Below are positions 33,651 to 45,727 of a stretch of DNA of 64,000 nt, in pieces. Position numbers and translations under genes: made by a program. Source of the stretch: Ailurus styani (Eukaryota; Chordata; Mammalia; Carnivora; Ailuridae); assembly GCA_002007465.1 (NCBI GenBank), contig LNAC01000137.1, positions 2,650,026 through 2,714,025 of the forward strand, written 5' to 3'. Below the pieces are notes generated by a model. That model searched no databases, had not been told where the DNA came from, and was given only the letters and a program-made list of their open reading frames with translations. The stretch's first letter is position 1, and each line of letters starts with the position of its first letter.

Positions 33651-34439
33651 TGTTCACCCTCCCAGGTGCCCTTCTGGCCAGTCTAATCATGCCTGTGTGC
33701 CCCTGCTGGGCCTCAGGACCTGCCCCCCCTTATCATTTATGCTTGCACTGAATAGAAAAGAGGATTTAGGGGTACTGATATTTTCCTATGCTCTGTTATC
33801 CGTGTAAGTATTGACTAGACTTTCATGTAGGCTCCTTGGGGGGCTATTAATAAGCTACTATGGTCAGATATCTTTGGGGGAACTTAGGGATAAATAAATT
33901 AAATAGCTCTCCACCTTTCCTGAGGGAACCGAATGCATTTGGAGAAAACCACACAACCAGGCTGACTAGTCTGTTTGTTCCTATGAACTTTAAATGGGCT
34001 GTTCAGGCTGCCCAGGAGTGCTGCCCGTTGCCCCATCTGGGCACACACCCGCTCTCTGGGGTAAGGGCTTCACACCTTCTCCCCACTCACAACACCCCCA
34101 CATCTCCTTAAAAAAAAAAAAAGCCATTCCAACAGAGACTTTCCACAAGCCCCCACGGCCGCCATGACCAAGCTGCCTGAATCCTGCCTCCTCTCCTGGC
34201 AAGGAGGGAGCGTCTTTGCTCCTGTGCACGAGACAGAGGCCCTCCTCCCAGCACTTCTCCCTCTGGTCCCCTGTCTCCAGGTGGGACGGGCATGCGCTCT
34301 ATCTAACATGTCTGAGAAGCCCCGCGTTGACCCCACATCCCTCCTCAGCTCTGAACCTCGTCCCCTTTCCAGCCAGCCTCCTTGGAAGAGTCTTCTTTCA
34401 GACGATCTCCAATTCCTTTCTTCCCTTTCTTGCTCTTTG
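33651..34439. other. No gene seen
   Basis: Unique, partly CT-rich sequence. Overlapping frames on both strands near 33,990-34,550 (the longest about 160 codons) run through a poly-A tract and contain no recognisable domain. Confidence 0.5.
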
Positions 34440-35365
34440 TAAAGATTGAGGTGAAATTCACTTAACATAAATCTAACCATTTTAATGTTAGAACGTACAA
34501 TTCTGTAGCATTTAGTACCTTCAAGGTGCTGTGCAGCTCCATCTAGTTCCAAAGCCTTCCTGTCATCCCCAAAGTGCCCCCCACCCCTTGCCGGCTACGT
34601 ACTCCCCCTCTGTTCTCCCCTCCCCCTCACCTCCGGCAGCCACCAATCTGTTTTCTGTCTAGTGTTACCTATTTTGTGTATTTTATAAAATGGGCTCATA
34701 CAATATGTTGACCTTCTTCCGCTTACATAATGTTTTCAGTGTTCATCCATGTTGTGCCCATGTGCAGAATTTCTTTACCTTTTATTGCTTTGTGAGATCT
34801 TGTTGTATGCATATGGCACCTTTTGTTTATCTATTCATTCATGGACGGATATTTGGGTTGTTTCTACCTTTTGGCTATTGTGAATAGTGCTGCTATGAAC
34901 ATTCTATAAACATAGAATGCTATGCATTCATGTGCATGCATTTGTTTGAGTATCTGTTTTCTGTATTTTGGGGCATATCCCTAGGAGTGGAATTGCTGGG
35001 GCATATGGTAGTTCAATGCTTCAGTTTTTGAGTCACCACTGAACTGTTTGGTGGTTTGGACCAAATGGCTGGACCATTTTACATTACCATCAGCAATGTA
35101 CAAACATTTCAGTTTCCTTACATTCTTGTCAAGATTGGATATTTCTTGGTTTTCTTCCCATAGCCACCCTAGTAGATATGAAGTGGTATCTCATTATGGT
35201 TTTTTTTTCCTCATTATGGTTTCAATTTGCATCTTTCTAATGGCTAATGACATTGAACATCTTTTTATGTGCTTGTTGGCCATTTTCTGTATCTTTGGAG
35301 AAAAGTCTATTCAAGTCCTTTGCCCATTTTTTCACTGGGTAGTTTGTTGTAGTTTTTGAGTATCC
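34440..35365 (-). repeat. Old L1 3' region, antisense
   Basis: 'tgaaattcacttaacataaatctaacc', 'gctcatacaatatg', 'tttgggttgtttctaccttttggctattgtgaatagtgctgctatgaac' and 'atggctaatgacattgaacatctttttatgtgcttgttggcc' form a classic antisense L1 3' UTR to ORF2 end. No open ORF2 remains. Confidence 0.9.
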
Positions 35366-35374
35366 TGTTCTCTC

Positions 35375-36455
35375 TTGAATCCACTTTAATCAGGCTTTTG
35401 TCCTTGTCATCCCACAAAATTATTCTTATCAAGGTAACCAGTGGCCTCCCACTCCATCAAACCCAGTGGTCCACTCTCAGTCCTCATTTTATTGTCCTCA
35501 CAGCAGCATTGAAGGGAGGATCACTCCATCCTTCCTGATGTGCTTTCTTCACTTGTCTTCCCAGATCCCATTCTTTCTTAGCTCTTTTCAGTGTTCTTTG
35601 CTGGTCCCTCGTCATCTTCATGATCTCTAAGTCTTAAATTTCCTCACAGCTCAGCTTTCACACCCATCTTTCTATCTCCACTTCCCTGGATGACTGCATC
35701 CTTCCAGCTGTTCAGGCCAGAAATCTTGGAGTTGTCCTTGACCTCTCTTTTACCCCCTCCCCCTGGCTCTACCTCCACAATATATCCAGACTCTGATGGT
35801 GTCTCACAGTCTTCACTGTATTCACCCTGTTCCAAACCACCATCATTTTTCAGCCAGAATTTTGAAGTAGGACAAACTGGTCTCCTTGTTTCTCTCCCTC
35901 CCTCTGCCACCATCTAAATTGCAGCCAGTGAGATCCTGTTAAATTTTGAGTTAGATCTCATGTTATAGCTCTGCTCTGAAGCCTCCAATTGCATCTTGTT
36001 TAACTCCAAGTTTGAGCCAAAATCTTTATATGATTTAGCCCTGGCTTCCTCTTTCATCTTGTCTGTCACTCCCCACCTTGCTCATACCACTCCAGCCAAT
36101 GCTGGCATCTTTGCTGTGCTTCAAATCTGCTGAACACACTCCTGCCCCAGGGCCTTTGCACACATTGCTTTTTTTTGCCTGGGTTGCTCTTCCTCCTGAA
36201 AGCCACAGGGCCTTTCTCTCTTCCTATCTTTACCCAAATGTCCCTTTGATAGTGAAGTCTCTGTTGATCACCTTATATAAACTAGTAACCTCCTCCTCCC
36301 TCTTCTGATCTCCCTTCCTCTGCTTTATTTTTTCTCTTAGCACTTATGTATTGCTTGGTTTCCCCTATTAGAATATCAACTCCATGAAAGCAGGGATTTT
36401 ATTTTTTGTTTACTGCTTTAGTCCCATTGTTTACTATACCTGATATAAAAACAGG
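35375..36455 (+). repeat. LINE L2, long sense fragment
   Basis: Over 1 kb in L2 order: 'aggccagaaatcttggagttgtccttgacctctc', 'ctctgctctgaagcctccaattgcatc', 'cagggcctttgcacacattgc', 'tctcttagcacttatgtattgc', 'gaatatcaactccatgaaagcaggg'. It directly follows the antisense L1. ORF remnants are broken. Confidence 0.88.
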
Positions 36456-36556
36456 GACACTTGGGGTTTTTCTTCTTTGATATATGTAAATATCTATTAT
36501 AAATCTCTAAGAAGAAGATTTTTTACAAAATTCCCTCACCCTCTTTTTTTTTTTTT

Positions 36557-36741
36557 AAAGATTATATTTATTTATTTCACAGAGGGAGAGAGATCACAAG
36601 GAGGCAGAGGCAGGCAGAGAGAGAAGGGGAAGCAGGCTCCCTGCTGAGCAGAGAGCCCGATGTGGGCCTCGATCCCAGGACCCTGAGATCATGACCTGAG
36701 CCGAAAGCAGAGGCTTTAACCCACTGAGCCACCCAGGCGCC
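36557..36741 (-). mobile_element. Can-SINE, young, antisense
   Basis: SINE with 'ggctttaacccactgagccacccaggcgcc' head at right. It is flanked on both sides by CTC followed by a long T run (36,541 and 36,742 on), which is the TSD plus tail. Confidence 0.95.
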
Positions 36742-36762
36742 CTCTTTTTTTTTTTTTTTTTT

Positions 36763-38364
36763 AAACCCATAAGGCCTATTTTTCACAAAATATTTTTTGG
36801 GAAATGCTGGAACAGACTTTTATTTGTATTTTTTTCGTAAGCCATATTTAGGGTGATGGGGGTGGTGAATATTATGTAACCTGAGTCTCTTACCTTTGAC
36901 TAATAAAGCATTTCGGCATGTAGGAAAAATGTACATCCAAAAGGCCTGAATTTATCCTGAGGGTGTGCTTGGATATTTCATTAGGTAAGATCTGGCCAAT
37001 TACTTCTTCTTTGATTTTGAAACGTGGTTTTACATTTGAGTATTTCTGCACAATTTCATGCTTATAAGCAAAGCATGGTGTAACTTGGAAGTAGTTTCTC
37101 CTAGAGCTACTGCAACCATTGAAGCCTGCCCTTTCTGTGCTCTTGTCTCCACTCCCCAGATGATCTGTGCTGTGCCTTTTGGGATGTCAGCATCCTGTAG
37201 GGTCAGCTGTCATGTTCTAGGACCAGACTTACTTTGACTCTCTCAGAAGCAGCTCTGAGAAGGCACAGGCTCTTTCTGTTTGGTTTGCCGTTTTAGACCC
37301 AAACACCTAGCGCCATGCTGCTCACATAAGAGGTGGCCAATTAATGAACCTTTGAAGTAGCACCAGGGAACTCTCCTTCACTTGACCCTGCCTCATGGTG
37401 ACTTGTAATTAGGGCTCAGCTTCAATGATGTCTTTGAAAATAGGTATGAATATGTTCTAAATGGAAATCAAAGTATCTTTCCTCCTGTTTCTATGATCTC
37501 AGCTCACAAACAATAATATGGGGATTCTTGGAAAGAGTCTTCAGTTGGTTCGACTAGTTTGTGGTTAAATAGATTTCAACAAAAAAGACCCCATTTGGGC
37601 ATTTAATTTGAAAGCAACTATAACGTATAATAAAGCAGCTTGTGTGATCGGCATTCTCAGATGAAAGTTGCCCTGATGAACTGTGTGGCACCTTTTGATT
37701 TTGAAAAGATAGAATGAACGATGCCAGCCTGCAATGTAAATGGTGGCTTGATATTTTATTTCCTAGAAATGGCCAAAAGAAGAATAGTGTTATTTCTGGA
37801 GACTGGAAAAAGAAAAGGCTACTCGGAAAAGCCTAAGATTTGTGTATTTCATCTTGCTTTCTTACGCATAAAATGATGTTCCCTTTCCTTTTAGCTTTTC
37901 CAGGGCCTGCTCTGATTTGCACAGCAAGAGTTGTGCTGCATCTGGTTAATTAACCCCACGTGCAAGTGTCTGATGATTAGTGTCTTGACTTGCTTTAATT
38001 AAGTTCAGAAGATTCAAAGGCCACCTGAATAGGGATGGGATGGACATTTGCTTTTGGAAGAGGCAGTAAAATTTCTTTAGGTGAGGAAGCAAATGGGTAT
38101 GTAATTTAGGGTTGTTTTTTGTTGTTGCTGTTTGTTTGTTTTGGTAGTGTTTTCATAGACGTCACCATAGTCATGGCGTCTCTGTAAGTCACACATCTAT
38201 TCTAGAAAGGAAAATGAAGAAGCTTGTGGTTGCAGGTGGAGTGACCTAAACTTTTATAGTTCTGTAGCTTTTTAAAAACCGTTTTTGCTTCTACGCATTT
38301 TATGGTTCTTTTAATTAGACTCATAGGACGGGGATGTTCAGTGTCTAGTGGTCAAATATAATAT
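36763..38364. other. No gene seen; L2 end and possible conserved element
   Basis: A degraded L2 3' end is likely at about 37,260-37,350 ('aaacacctagcgccatgctgctcacataagaggtgg'). The remainder is unique. The AT-rich stretch at 37,880-38,090 has two TTAATTAA-type homeodomain cores (GGTTAATTAACC and CTTTAATTAAG) and no repeat character. Confidence 0.5.
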
Positions 38365-39010
38365 TTAGTGAGGCCATATGATGTGCTGGGTTTTGTCCAA
38401 AGAGTATTGTCTAATTTAATTCTCAAGTAACTTGGAGGTCTTGTAGTCTGGGCTCTCCAAAGAGGCAGAATTAAGATGATGCATATGTATGTATGTATCT
38501 CCCCATTCCTGTACTTAGACCTATACCTAACGATATCTAGAAATTTGTGATAGGGAAGTGGCTCATTTGCTTATGGAGGCTGAATAGTCCAAGATCGCCA
38601 AGCTGGAGACCCAGGACAGCTGATGGTTTAGGTCCCCTCTGAGTGTGAGTTAAGAGGCAGAAGACTAGTGTCCCTGCTTTAATGTAGTCAGACAGAGAGT
38701 GACTTCTTTCTTACTCAGCCTTTTATTATCCAAGCCTTCAACATAGAGGATAAAACCCACCCATCTCGTAGGGCAATCTTTACTCAGTCTAAGGATTCAA
38801 GTGTTAATCTCATCCAGGATCACTGTCACAGACACATCCAGAATAATGTCGAGCCAATATCTGGGTGCCTGCGGCCCAGTCAATTTGACACATACAGTGA
38901 ACTGTCACAGGTAGGTAGTGTTTTTATCTGTTGCAGAGATGAGGACACAGATGTAGAGAAGGGTTGGGTTACTTGTCCAACAGTACAACTGGTCATTGAG
39001 GATGCAGAAC
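38365..39010 (-). repeat. MIR SINE, antisense, split by a later repeat
   Basis: The left part (38,365-38,443: 'atgatgtgctgggttttgtcc', 'taatttaattctcaagtaacttgg') and right part (38,914-39,010: 'tttttatctgttgcagagatgagg', 'ggttacttgtccaacagtac') read through as one MIR once the insert between them is removed. Confidence 0.75.
38444..38913 (-). repeat. Interspersed repeat inserted in MIR, family not named
   Basis: 'gggctctccaaagaggcagaatt' through 'ggaggctgaatagtcc', 'caagctggagacccaggacagctgatgg' and 'cccagtcaatttgacacatacagtgaactgtcac'. This recurrent mammalian repeat occurs again in the opposite orientation at 62,940-63,700. I associate it loosely with L1M ends but do not name it. Confidence 0.6.
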
Positions 39011-39699
39011 CCAAATGGAGGCAGGCTGCACCCCCCACCCCCAAATGCTCGCTCCTAATTGGTACCTTTCAGGGAGGCGACTGAGATGGGGAAGGACGGG
39101 CTAGAGAGGAGGGAAGCGGAATCCAGTGTCAAGCCTCCATGTCCAGCCAACCAGGTAGAGGCAGAACTGGGATTTGAGCCCAGGGCTCCGGACACCTGGC
39201 CCAACTCCCTGGAGTCCTTCAGCTCCACATGGGGCATTCTCTGCACCTTGGACATTTCACTGATGAAAGGAGAGAAGTTAATTTTCAGTTCTGCACCTGA
39301 ATTGTTGACTCAGGCACTCTGTGCAGTAATTCTAGCTGTCTTACCTTATCAGCATTATAACTTGTGTCCGTTGTATGCTAGTACTGGAAGATTGTCTGAT
39401 GAGTTGACCTGCATGCATGAGTATAGTAATTGTTTTACTAACACTACCTTCCATTGCTAAAGCACTTCAGACTTTTTAGAGCATTCTCATATACGCATAT
39501 TATTTAAAAAATGGATTAGCTGGACTAAGTGGATTTATGCCGGGGTGATGGTCTTTCGTGGATGTGAATGGAAAAAAAGCTTTTACCTCCTCTTAGCCAA
39601 GAGTAAAAAAGCATAAATGAGTTGAGAGATGATGGAAGAGAAAAGAGTATGTATTGAAGCAGCGTGATCCCGGGGCTGCACATCGGAGGAGACCGAAGG
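39011..39699. other. No gene seen; small MIR fragment
   Basis: A short antisense MIR piece lies at about 39,150-39,215 ('aggcagaactgggatttgagcccagg'). The rest is unique. The open frame at 39,059-39,460 overlaps this fragment and is not credible. Confidence 0.5.
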
Positions 39700-39935
39700 G
39701 CCCTGGACCAGGAGGTAGGGAGTCAGAGCAGCTATCGGCATGGAAGCCAGACAGTTCTGGGTTTGAATGGTGACTCGGCTACTCACCAAAGAGAGACGTT
39801 GCGGCACCTCTCTGAACCTTTCCTCCTTTGTAAAATGGGGATTATACTTTGTACCTCACAGGGTGGTTGTAAGGATGAGAAGTGCTTGTCCACACATGCC
39901 CATAGTAAGCCCCTGATAAAGAAGAACTCCTATAA
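39700..39935 (+). repeat. MIR SINE, sense
   Basis: 'gacagttctgggtttgaatggtgactcggctactcac', 'cctctctgaacctttcctcctttgtaaaatggggattat' and 'cctcacagggtggttgtaaggatgag' form a near full-length MIR. Confidence 0.92.
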
Positions 39936-40429
39936 ATCCCCCCCCCCCACCTCCTAAGTAAGGCCTGCCTTACTGGCCTTGAGCTGCTTGTTGTAAAGAC
40001 CTTCTCCGTGCCTGCTCTTTCCTACCGAGCTCCCGCACCTACAGTGACCAGATCTGACCGTGTTACACGGCATCCGTCCTCCACGGATATGCCCAGGCTG
40101 GTAAAGGGGCCTCTGTCCTGGTCCTGCTTTGCATCGCGGATTCCTTATCTGAACCCAGCATGTCTGGCTGGCCCACTACCTCCTGCTTGCCCCTCTTTAG
40201 GCCTGTCCAAGCCACTCTCCCCTGCGCTGTCCCTGTCCCTGGTTTTCCACCATTGGCTAACTCTTGATGTCCAACTGAGCAGATCTTTTCTCCTTTCTTG
40301 ATTTTTTTTTTTTTTTGAGGTTTCTGGCTCTTGGTAGTTAAATTTTTGGAAAGTCAAAAGTTAAACACGCAGAGCTTTGGCTCTGTGGAGGGTCAGCATC
40401 CCTAAAGCCCCCATGCTGTTCAAGGGTTA
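39936..40429. other. No gene seen; possible L2 debris
   Basis: CT-rich sequence around 40,000-40,290 could be L2 debris. A T run lies near 40,302-40,316. No gene is supported. Confidence 0.45.
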
Positions 40430-41287
40430 ATTCTACATTCTTTTAAAATTCCTTTAGTGAGGATATATTAGTGACGACCTCTGTCCATTTCTGTTTGCCT
40501 GAAAATGTCTTTACCTCACCTTTGTTTTGAGAGATAGTTTTGCTTATTCCTGATTGACAGTTATTTTCTCTCAGCTCTTTGAAGATGTCATTTTAGTTTC
40601 ATTCTTGATGCAAAGAAGTCCGCTCAGCCTTCGTCAGTGATCTGTCTTGTCTCTGACTGCTGTTACTCTCTTCTCCATAATTTTGGTTTCTTCTATTTCA
40701 CTAAGTGTTGAAATGTTTAATGTCTAGATATCTATTTCTTTTTATTTATTCTGTTTGGGATTTATTGTATGTCTTCAGTCTGAGAATTCATGTCTTTAAT
40801 TAATTAAACAAATTGTTAGCCCTTATTTATTTGACTGTTACTTCTACCACAATCACCTTATTTTTCTCCTTTCTGGAAATCTGATTAAACATATGTTAAA
40901 CCTTTTCCCTTTGTCCTTCATATTACTTAGCTTTTCAAATATATTTGAACAATCATTCCAGGCTGCATTCTGGGTAATTTCCTCAAATCTGTCTTAAGGT
41001 TAATACATTCTGTCTTTGGCTATGTCTAATATGCTACTTACCTGTTTTTTTGGTTGTTATCATATTTTCTATTTTAGAAATTCTGTTTGGCTCTTTTTAA
41101 AAATTGTTTACTCAGTTGTCTTCATCATATCTTTAATCACCTCTATTATTTCTTTATACATGTTAAACAATTATATTCTGTATCTGATCATTGCAATATC
41201 TCCACTTTTATGATAATTCTTACTCATAGTGACTTGCTTGCTCTTATTTTTAGTGGTTTTTTAAAAAAATTTTATTTGTTTGTTTGT

Positions 41288-41334
<47 letters not shown>

Positions 41335-41990
41335 TCAGAGAGAGAGAGCTAGAGTGAGAGGACAATCAGGGGAGGGCAGACAGAGGGAGAAGCAGGTTCC
41401 CTGCTGAGCAAGGAATCCGATGGATGTGGGACTCCGTCCCATGGATGACCCTGGGATCAAGACCTAAGCTGAAGGCAGACAGTTCACCAACTGAGCCACC
41501 CAGGCATCCCTAGTGGTTTTGTTTTTTTTTTTTTAATTGTGAGCTTATGTTCCTTGAAATTTTCTATGGGAATTACCAGAGTCCTGTGTTTGAAGTGTCT
41601 TTATCCAGAGAGAAAGGATTTGCATTTGTTTCTGCCACAGTATAATGACAACCAAGGGCTACTTTAATCACATTTTTAGCTCAGTGGTGGTTGTTATTAT
41701 TCTTCCAAGCCACACTGGTAGTGTGAAATCTGGCCCTATACATATACGAATGAGTGTGGACTTTTGGTTAGAGATTCTTAGGAGATAGAGATACTTTTTT
41801 TCTGCCTCACCAAGTCCAGGATAGATAATAAGTCTCCTTCTAATGGACAGGTTTTGTTTTTGTTTTTGTTTTTTTCCCCCCTGTCTCATTCTCTGAGGTT
41901 GTTTCCATTTGAGCAATGTGGCATTTTGGAAAGGGGTACTCTTGATCTGCTCTATCACCATAATCAAGCCCTAGGCTTTGTCCTCAGGTC
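40430..41990 (-). repeat. Old L1-like antisense fragment split by a SINE
   Basis: 'gagatagttttgcttattcctg', 'agtttcattcttgatgcaaagaagtcc', 'gtctttggctatgtctaatatgc' and 'gaaattctgtttggctctttttaaaa' continue past the SINE with 'cttatgttccttgaaattttc'. This long T-rich family resembles antisense L1M. Exact subfamily is not assigned. Confidence 0.55.
41261..41510 (-). mobile_element. Can-SINE with expanded TTTA tail, antisense
   Basis: Older SINE with head 'gagccacccaggcatccc' at right. TSD tagtggtttt lies at 41,251-41,260 and 41,511-41,520. The tail has grown into a (TTTA)n microsatellite at about 41,287-41,335. Confidence 0.95.
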
Positions 41991-42153
41991 CACAAAACAA
42001 AGCACTTTGTAAAAATCCAGGCTCCTGGGTCACCTGATGTCCTCAGGGCAAATGCTAGCTCTGCGTTACACAGTAAAATTACTCTTTTTTAGTTTCTGGC
42101 TTCCAACCCTTTCTCTTTATTGCAACCTCAACCATGTGTTAAACCAGATTTTT

Positions 42154-42319
42154 TTTTTTTTAAAGATTTTATTTATTTGAGAGAAAGAAAGCAAGCATGA
42201 GCAGGGGGAGGGGCAGAGGGAAGGGAAGAAGACTCCCTGCTGAGCAGGGACCTTAATCTCAGGACCCTGGGATCATGACTTGAGCACTTGCTTAACCGAC
42301 TGAGCCACCCAGGCGCCCC
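42154..42319 (-). mobile_element. Can-SINE, older, antisense
   Basis: Short SINE with head 'gagccacccaggcgcccc'. A perfect 14-base TSD (taaaccagattttt) lies at 42,140-42,153 and 42,320-42,333. An internal deletion makes it about 30 bases shorter than its neighbours. Confidence 0.95.
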
Positions 42320-42424
42320 TAAACCAGATTTTTAAAGAATGTATTATATCCCTTTCTTTAACTGATTTGTATTAGAAGAGGCTTCTTCACCCATCTCGTT
42401 GCAGAAACAAAGGAGTTAGGCAGT

Positions 42425-42560
42425 ATTTTAGATGTTTGCAACACAGCAGTGAATGAGCAAGACAGTTAGATCTCATCTCTCACAGAGCTTACATTTTGGG
42501 GGTGGAGAGCAAGAAAACAAATCAATAAATGCCTAAGATAATTTGAAATTATGGTGAATA
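42425..42560 (-). repeat. LINE L2 3' region, antisense
   Basis: 'acacagcagtgaatgagcaagacag', 'cacagagcttacattttgggggtgg' and 'aaaacaaatcaataaatg' match the antisense L2 end. Confidence 0.85.
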
Positions 42561-44034
42561 CTGTCAACTTTTAAAATATTCACAGTGACCCATGCAAGGG
42601 ACTCGATCCTGCATCTCTTTATACATTTGTATCTTTTAATCCTTCCATCACTCTGTTATAAGATGAATCTACTCACTATCAGGGGAATGAAACCACCTCA
42701 TTGTTAGGTGAGTGGTTAATTCAGTGGTGAGGACAACATGGTGGAGAAGCCCTTGAATTTGGGTTTGGAGTTAGCATCCACACCCACCTAAAACAGTTGT
42801 TCTTATGCGATTTGTTAAGATATGTGTGAGATTGAAAATGACTTTTAGTGACAAGGGAGAGCAATCCTATAAGGCATGGACACAACTCTTCTCTACAATT
42901 AGGCTGCATTTTAAACTCATGTTATTATTAACAGAATATTTTGCCTCATTTTTATCAGGGGTATAGAAAGGTCAAGGACTAATAAATAATTAGTATCTTC
43001 AAGTGTTCAAACAAATCCTTACCTTTTAAAATTGGAAGCATGGAGAGAAAAGAAAAGCTGAAAAAAAAATTTTTTTTTCTTAAAGAAATGATTAACACAT
43101 CTGATAATACAACTGATGCAAGAGATTCTGATCGTCCAGTGGTCTGTTTGGGAGTCAAATGCTATTTGAAAGCAAGCTATTTTTCTAAGGAATGTCTTAA
43201 ATGATCAAATCAAGAACACAGTGAGTGAGCTTGGTTTATTGAGCCTCTTTTACCTGATTTAGAAACAGCTCCTGTTAATGAAATATGTCAGGAAATTCTC
43301 AGAGGTGTGAACAGTGAATGGGTAAGATGCTGCATTTCTTAAAGTAGTTGATTTTGCTTGGCACCCCTAGTTGCCTGGAATTCACTAGTAGTCAGAGAGT
43401 CTCACCCTTTTTTGGAGCCCCTTTGGCAGTCTGGTGAAGTTTATGGATCCTTCTCAGAATGATGGGTTTAGTGCTTAAAATCCATAGAATTGAAAAGGAA
43501 GCCAAATACATTAAAATGCAGCTTTAGTCACCACTGGAGAGTGTATAAGACCCCCTAGATAATTAACCTCTATGACATATTTATGTCTCTATTCTTGATG
43601 AGAAAATGTCATTTATGATATGGCTGATTTCCTCAATTTCTTAAAAGAGGAAACGGAGCTGGGACCTGCTCTAGAGGGGCACTGTAAATGAGTGGTCTGA
43701 TCACGGATATGTGGAAAATGCATTTCTGCTGTCGTAACAACATGTATCCCAGGAAAAGAGCCTCTTAAGTTCTTAGTTTTGTACCCATGCGGATTCTAGT
43801 AAAATACGAAATTGGACAAGATCAGTGCCACCTGAAGTTATTGGCCTTATGTTCAAGACAGCCTCAGAAAATAAAAGGAAGGGAATATAAACAGTATCAA
43901 TTTATCTTGGAAAGCTGTGATTTATTTATTAAGTACCACAATAGAATGAAATACTGTTTATTTATTATTCTTTTAAGTGTGAAAGAAAACATTGACCTGC
44001 TTTAGATCATTGGAGGGAATCTAATTGAATATCC
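42561..44034. other. No gene seen; one old repeat
   Basis: A diverged mammalian repeat is likely at about 43,385-43,545 ('ggagcccctttggcagtctggtgaag', 'ttctcagaatgatg'). The rest is unique. The open frame at 43,787-44,005 has no known domain. Confidence 0.45.
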
Positions 44035-44405
44035 TTAGAAGATTGATTCATTATGTTATATTCATATAATAACATCCTATACAGACATTAAAGAGATGGA
44101 GATATACATCCTTTTATAGAATGAACTCTAAGAGATGTCATTACATAAAGAAGGAAAGGTGTAGATGAGTGAACTATGCATTCCCACTTGTAAAAATGTG
44201 TCTATTCATAAAGCCAGTGGTATTTCTGGAAAGAGGTACCAGTAATTGGTAACAGTGATTATTTATGGGGGGTGAGTCTGAAGGCTGTTGAAGGTCTGAA
44301 GGTCTGTTGAGGAGACTGACTTCTCATTGTATATCTATTTGTATCGCTTAGAATGTTTTGCCATGTGCAGGTATTAGTGGTTCTAACTAATTCATTAAAA
44401 AAAAG
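44035..44405 (+). repeat. Old L1/HAL1-type 3' end, sense
   Basis: 'acatcctatacagacattaaagagatgg' (the 'tatgcagccattaaa' motif), 'ggtaacagtgattatttatggggggtg', and a terminal A run at 44,397 form a typical old L1 3' end. Confidence 0.75.
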
Positions 44406-44659
44406 AATTGCCCTTGCTTCTAGCAGTATTGATATTAAAATGAAGTTGAAGCTTATGAAGAATATGTACTAATTATGCCTGTCAAATAACATATTTCACT
44501 AAGTAATACACTACTCTGTGCATCAAGAAGAGATTCTCAACACTTAGGCTTGCTCCAAATATGAATTCAGGGTGTGGGTGGCAGGGCCCGTGTCCTCTGA
44601 GTGTCCTCCTGGGACCTGGTGTCTTTCTTACATGCACACAAACGGCTTTGCAGCTGTCT
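44406..44659. other. No gene seen
   Basis: Unique sequence; nothing recognised. Confidence 0.5.
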
Positions 44660-44765
44660 GTGTTCTCTCCTCCTACTCTCCTTGGTCTGCGAACTCCTGG
44701 AGGTATGTGTCTCACACAGTGCCTGGCACAGAGCAGACACACAATAAATGGTGGAAGACTGAGTC
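44660..44765 (+). repeat. LINE L2 3' end, sense
   Basis: 'cacagtgcctggcacagagcagacacacaataaatggtggaagactga' is the L2 terminus. Confidence 0.85.
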
Positions 44766-45244
44766 ACTCTTGATCCTGCCAGGAGTGAATCTGGAGATGC
44801 AGAGATAAGCAGTGGGCCCTGAATCCTCCTAGCAGAGCAGGCAGGGTAGCCAGACCCTGCGTCCCGGCGGTTCTCAGCTGGGTTGGGGGCAATGGGGAAG
44901 GTGGAGGTGATGGAAGGAAACCAAGGAGTACTGTGTCTGGTGAGGGCACCATTCCTTGGAGTCCCTGGTTTTGTCCCCAAACCTCTGTTATGGGGGTGTT
45001 TGCTGGTGGAGGAGACAATGCCAGCAGAACTGTGGGGGCCGTAGGTGGGAGAGAATCAGCAAGAAATTGGGTAATAGCAGTTGTTCAGTGAAATTTCACA
45101 GTGCCTTTCAAGAATGAAATTCAATTTATATTTAGAATTTGATTTTAATCCAGAAGGAACACATGAGCTGGTTAATATCAAGACTCTGTAAGAAATCATT
45201 TGTGTCAGTTATTGAAAGGATTCGTAATCGAGCGTGAATGGGAT
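44766..45244. other. No gene seen
   Basis: Unique sequence. Overlapping frames at 44,567-45,018 show no recognised domain. Confidence 0.5.
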
Positions 45245-45365
45245 GTCTGGTCACACTCATTCATTTGTTTACTCCGTATTTGTTGTCGAGGCCTGTGTCC
45301 CACGACGGATGCAGAGATGAATTCAATAGGTCCTCTTCCCTGAGTAGCTGATCACCAGAAATTAA
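45245..45365 (-). repeat. LINE L2 3' end, antisense
   Basis: 'ctcattcatttgtttactccgtatttgttg', then 'cacgacggatgcagagatgaa', resembles a diverged antisense L2 end. Confidence 0.55.
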
Positions 45366-45367
45366 TT

Positions 45368-45598
45368 TAGCACAATGGCTAAGAATGATATCTTGAATTA
45401 GGGTTCTTGGGTTCAAATCCTGGCTCTATTCCTTGCCACTTATGTGACCTCAATCTAGTTGTTTAATTTCTTTATGCTTCAGTTTTCTCATTGCTAACAT
45501 GCGGGTAGATGTACCTATTTTATAAGATTAAATAAGATAACAGATGTAAAGTGCCCAGGCAGGGCCTGGCATAATCAGGATTCAATAAATGTCAGTTT
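45368..45598 (+). repeat. MIR SINE, sense, near full length
   Basis: 'gggttcaaatcctggctctattccttgccacttatgtgacc', 'ttcagttttctcattgctaacatg' and 'agtgcccaggcagggcctggca' are in the complete MIR order. Confidence 0.95.
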
Positions 45599-45619
45599 GT
45601 GTGTGTGTAGTTTTTTTTA

Positions 45620-45725
45620 AACCATTCATTGATCCACTAAACACTTTTGAAGTTCCTTTTCTGTGCAAGGCACTGCTGTAGCTATTAAACAGGACCATAA
45701 TTCCAGTCTTCAAAGAACTTGGCTG
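45620..45725 (-). repeat. LINE L2 3' end, antisense
   Basis: 'ccattcattgatccactaaacac' and 'ctgtgcaaggcactgctgtagc' are the antisense L2 terminus. Confidence 0.8.
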
Positions 45726-45727
45726 TT

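Noticed and set aside
34070..34552. 160-codon minus-strand frame
   Set aside because: It runs through a poly-A/poly-T tract and into an old L1 end. No conserved signature and several overlapping alternatives.
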